Shown: positions 61,022 to 64,000 of the stretch, in pieces
How the letters are laid out: each line of letters opens with the position of its first letter
Position numbering within the stretch: position 1 is the first letter of the stretch
Assembly: GCA_026122225.1 (NCBI GenBank)
Contig: JANEZZ010001957.1
Location: 1 to 64,000, forward strand
DNA: 64,000 nt
Reading direction: 5' to 3'
Source of the DNA: Heloderma charlesbogerti
Lineage: Eukaryota > Chordata > Lepidosauria > Squamata > Helodermatidae
The notes under the pieces: model-generated
The model's database searches: none
Seen by the model: the letters and a program-made list of their open reading frames with translations, nothing else
Told to the model about the DNA's origin: nothing
Position numbers and translations under genes: made by a program

Positions 61022-61809
61022 TAGGCATGGCGCAGAATTCTGCCACGGATCTTGGTGAGGCTGAATGCCAGTGCATTCGGCCCCCTGAAATCCGTGGAGG
61101 AACGAAGCCCCCCCCCCCGCGAAATGGGCCTACGTTGGTCAGCCGTTCCAGTGCTCCTCGAATGGCAGCCGCGTCTGCAGCCGCCATTCGCGTCTTTCGA
61201 ATGGCCGTGATAGGCTACGTACCTATTTATGTAGCCTATCACGGCTAACGCAGGGACGCCATTTGCGTCCCTGCGGAGGCTGTGATAGGCTACGTAAATA
61301 CTTACGTAGCCTATCATGGCTAACGCAGGGATGCCATTTGTGTCCCTGCGGAGGCTGTGATAGGCTATGTAAATATTTACGTAGCCTATCACAGCTAAAA
61401 AAGGGAACGCAAATGGCAGCCACCGTAGCCACTGCCATTTGTGTTCCCCTTTTTTTTGCCATGATAGACTACGTAAATATTTAGCCATTTGCGTCCCTGC
61501 TTTAGCTGTGATAGGCTACGTAAATATTTATGTAGCTTATCACGGGCCAGCATAGGGACACAAATGGCGTCCCCTACACAGGACACCATTTGCATCCGCA
61601 CCAGCCCAGCAGCGGCTGGAGGCCCTGCTGCAGGTTGGCCCGGCCGGCGGCTCTGCGGCCTGGCCGTGGAGCGGAGCCAGCCGAGCAGGATTCTGGGGGG
61701 GGGGATGGATCGCCTCCCCCCGTCGAGGATTCCGGGGGGAGGAACAGATCGCCTCCCCCCACCTGCGGAACCCAGCGGAGCCAGGTAAGCAGGGTTTCGT
61801 ACACCCCTA
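61022..61809. mobile_element. hAT-type nonautonomous insert with palindromic repeat interior (788 bp)
   Basis: Perfect 8 bp target duplication TCCACATG at 61014-61021 and 61810-61817. The termini are TAGGCATG and, in reverse complement, TAGGGGTG, like the MITE at 22023 (TAGGGATG). The insertion splits an L2. The interior is GC-rich with C-runs at 61111-61120 and paired CGCCTCCCCCC repeats at 61708-61760. At 61159-61543 there is a series of hairpins. No ORF resembles a transposase; the ORFs across it repeat DRLRKYLRSLSQ-type words and are by-products. Confidence 0.75.
61204..61543. repeat. Array of inverted repeats, partly 75 bp tandem
   Basis: Hairpin type 1 (GTGATAGGCTACGTAAATA and its complement) lies at 61204-61245, 61282-61317, 61357-61392 and 61508-61543, with a half copy at 61461. 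Type 2 (CGCAGGGACGC, loop, GCGTCCCTGCG) lies at 61249-61275 and 61324-61350. The first three type 1 copies and both type 2 copies keep an exact 75 bp period. A longer hairpin with arms of about 22 bp lies at 61397-61457. Confidence 0.92.
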
Positions 61810-62701
61810 TCCACATGGACCCATGGCCTGGTTGGAGTCCACCAGGAAAAGAGCCTTTAGTGTGGTGGTCCCCTTCCTGTGGAATTCCCTGCCTTTAGAG
61901 GTCGGCAGGCACCAACATTGTGTTTCTTCCAGTGCCTCCTGAAGATGTTGTTATTTTGAGAGGCCTTCCTTGCGTGACCAGCCGAGGTTTATTAAATTCC
62001 AAGTTATTGGAATTTGTCTTTTAAAAAAACGTTTTAACTCTTTTAACCCGGTGTTTTATTCTTTTACCTTGTTGTTCATCGCTCCAAAAACTTCTGATGT
62101 GGAGCAGTATATAAACATTGTAAATAAATAAATAAACAAATTAATTGATCTAAAGTATAAATGCCACTATCAGCCCAACTCCTCCACATAAAAGGCTCTC
62201 TCTCTATTTTCAAGACTGGGTTCTTCCATAAAGTTAATTTAGCATGCAAATATGGCTCAAACTGCAGCTGATAAAACATTGTATTTCAAGTCTCTCTTAC
62301 TGCTCAAATTGTTAATGGAGCCATTCCTTTCTTTTTTAATATATCTAGATACCAACACCATCCAGCCAGAAAGAGGTGCCAAGTAATTTCATTCCAAAAC
62401 AACCCATGTAGGAGTATTAAAATAAAAAGTTGTTTTCCAATCGCTGGTATGAGTTAACAAATAAGCCTTATGATATAAACTAAGATGTGGAGAATTAAAT
62501 CCTTCCTCCTTGACAACTGCATCCTTTTTAGTGAAAAACAGGGAGGAGATGTGCTCCCCCCCCCCAATAAACTTCTGAAATGCTGCTTAAAGTTTTTGAA
62601 AATACATTTGGGGAATGTATAAAGGAATACTACGCAGTACATAAATTATCTGTGGCAAGACATTCATCTTAAATATGTTAATCTTACTCCAAGTACTTAA
62701 A

Positions 62702-64000
62702 TTGTTGTTGTTGTTCAGTCGTTCAGTCATGTCCGACTCTTCGTGACCCCATGGACCATAGCACGCCAGGCCTTCCTGTCCTGCGCACTCTCCCGGAGCG
62801 TGCTCAAGTTCATATTCATTGCATCGATGATGCTATCTAGCCATCTCATCCTCTGCCGTCCCCTTCTCCTTTTGCCTTCAGTCTTTCCCAGCATCAGGGT
62901 CTTTTCCAGAGAGTTTTCTCTTCGCATTAGGTGGCCAAAATATTTGAGCTTCAGCTTCAGTATCTGTCCTTCCAATGAGCACTCAGGGTTGATTTCCTTT
63001 AGGATTGACTGATTTGACCTCCTTGCAGTCCAGGGGACTCGTAAGAGTCTTCTCCAGCACCACAGTTCGAAAGCATCAATTCTTCGGCGCTCAGCCTTCC
63101 TTATAGTCCAGCTCTCACAGCCATACATTACTACTGGGAAAACCATAGCTTTGATTAGACGGACCTTTGTCGGCAAGGTGAGTCTCTGCTTCTTACTATG
63201 CTGTCTAGGTTTGCCATAGCTTTCCTCCCAAGGAGCAAGCGTCTTTTAATTTCATGGCTACAGTCACCGTCTGCGGTGATCTTGGAGCCCAAGAAAGTAA
63301 AATCTGTCACTGCTTCCATTTCTTCCCCTTCTATATGCCAGGAAGTGATAGGGCCAGATGCCATGATCTTCGTTTTATTAATGTTGAGTTTCAAACCAGC
63401 TTTTTCACTCTCCTCTTTCACCCTCAACAAGAGGCTCTTTAGATCCTCTTCTCTTTCTGCCATTAGGGTGGTATCGTCTGCATATCGGAGGTTGTTGATA
63501 ATTCTCCCAGCAATCTTAATTCCGACCTCTGATTCATCCAACCCGGCATTTCTCATGATATACTCTGCATATAAGTTAAATAAGCAGGGTGACAATATGC
63601 AGCCTTGTCGTACTCCTTTCCCAATTTTGAACCACTCGGTTGTTCCATGTCCGGTTCTTACTGTTGCTTCTTGACCCTCGTACAGGTTTCTCAGGAGACA
63701 GGTAAGGTAGTCTGGTACTCCCATCACTTTAAGAATTTGCCACAGTTTGTTGTGATCCACACAATCAAAGGCTTTAGCGTAGTCAATGAAGCAGAAATAG
63801 ACGTTTTTCTGGAATTCTCTTGCTTTCTCCATGATGCAGCGAATGTTGGCGATTTGATCTCTAGTTCCTCTGCCTCTTCGAAACCCAGCTTGTACTTCCG
63901 GTAGTTCTCGGTTCGCATACTGCTGAAGCCTAGCTTGTAGGATTTTGAGCATCACCTTGCTGGCATGTGAAATGAGTGCAATTGTGCGGTAGTTTGAACA
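62702..64000 (-). mobile_element. BovB (RTE) LINE, copy 3, 3' end, continuing past the window
   Basis: The + strand starts with a GTT repeat (the AAC tail) and TTCAGTCGTTCAGTCATG. The minus strand carries the complete C-terminus and most of RT. It is inserted in the L1. The 5' part lies beyond 64000. Confidence 0.95.
62727..63955 (-). pseudogene. BovB RT and C-terminus, copy 3 (partial)
   Basis: RT landmarks are IDYAKAFDCVDH, GVRQGCILSPCLFNLYAEYI and LRYADDTTLMAEREEDLKS, all intact. Two bases missing near 63180, relative to copy 1 (GGTGAGTCTC against GGTGATGTCTC), shift the frame into the C-terminal part (VMYGCESWTIRKAERRRIDA to VHGVTKSRT). Apart from that frameshift the visible sequence looks almost undamaged. 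Confidence 0.92.

Larger units (their letters stand above)
59948..62145 (+). mobile_element. L2 LINE, copy 5, inserted in L1 and split by a hAT-type insert
   Basis: Starts in RT (FQSGFCPGYGTESALITLVD) and ends with GTAAATAAATAAATAAACAA. It is interrupted at 61022-61809. After the insert the L2 resumes with GCCTTTAGTGTGGTGGTCCC and a normal C-terminal block. Confidence 0.9.
57184..62701 (-). mobile_element. L1 LINE 3' part, split by later insertions
   Basis: Three pieces (57184 to about 57612, 59396-59947, 62146-62701) join on the minus strand in L1 order. The 5' piece reads INIFKMNVLPQIIYVLRSIP then LYIPQMYFQKL (RT thumb). The next has EPFMWRSWADSGIYTLDQLI, then DDELLLFSVLRIRHHLPSSA. The last has ILKALTIAKRLTLQAWKDKY (C-terminal domain) and a 3' UTR ending in a short A-rich tail. 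Stops and frame changes are present, so it is inactive. Confidence 0.8.
34269..64000 (+). other. ARMH3: Probable ARMH3 intron, continuing past the window
   Basis: The donor GTAAGA after exon f has no acceptor partner that I can find in the remaining 29.7 kb, so I infer one long intron. Segments where I see nothing identifiable are 34560-36959, 37346-39300, 41847-43140, 43381-43844, 45101-46390, 46625-47454, 47983-49963, 53026-54394, 54591-55475 and 56118-57183. Confidence 0.55.

Noticed and set aside
61204..61543. CRISPR-like regular array
   Set aside because: The 75 bp units are adjacent and palindromic with no unique spacers, and the context is a eukaryotic transposon.
61223..61816. Repeated DRLRKYLRSLSQ-type ORFs on both strands
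   Set aside because: They arise from translating the hairpin repeats. There is no consistent start and the same words appear on both strands because the repeats are palindromic.

Overview
This window is vertebrate nuclear DNA. It is AT-leaning, has no prokaryotic gene layout, and is full of interspersed repeats. Young BovB (RTE) LINEs, CR1 with an esterase-type ORF1, many L2 copies, an L1 fragment, tRNA-derived SINEs and hAT-type MITEs together point to a squamate reptile (lizard or snake). That assignment is inference from repeat content; I cannot name a species.

The only host gene I can support lies on the + strand. Six short exons (4586-4655, 5890-5950, 7112-7200, 30290-30372, 31473-31599, 34193-34268) have consensus splice sites and mutually compatible phases. 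They splice into one uninterrupted reading frame of about 168 residues that I recognise as the C-terminal third of ARMH3 (C10orf76), a Golgi factor that recruits PI4KB. The exons are too short to stand out as ORFs. The final part of the protein is not seen here, so 34269-64000 is probably all one intron, and 1-4585 probably belongs to the preceding intron.

Layout. 122-3180: BovB (-), near complete at the 5' side but missing its 3' end. 4586-7200: three ARMH3 exons. 7201-30289: a 23 kb intron with CR1 copy 1 (8208 to about 12130, interrupted by an LTR), L2 fragments (14305-14712, 17156-19783, 24085-27223, 28455-29290), MITEs (21140, 22023, 29377) and a SINE (12778). 30290-34268: three ARMH3 exons around a 1 kb hAT-type element (32304-33350) that itself holds a MITE. 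34269-64000: a CR1/L3-like tail (36960), CR1 copy 2 (39301-41846), SINE and MIR-like pieces (43-45 kb), a MITE (46391), an LTR-like stretch (47455-47982), BovB copy 2 (+, 49964-53025), a tandem MITE pair (55476-56117), and a nested stack. In that stack an L1 (-) is split by two L2 copies (+), one L2 is split by a hAT-type insert with palindromic repeats, and BovB copy 3 (-) runs off the window end.

All large ORFs are retrotransposon ORFs, and each has at least one visible disabling change within the window. The most unusual structure is the 788 bp insert at 61022-61809: it has a perfect 8 bp target duplication and an interior built from repeated hairpins, partly in a 75 bp tandem register.
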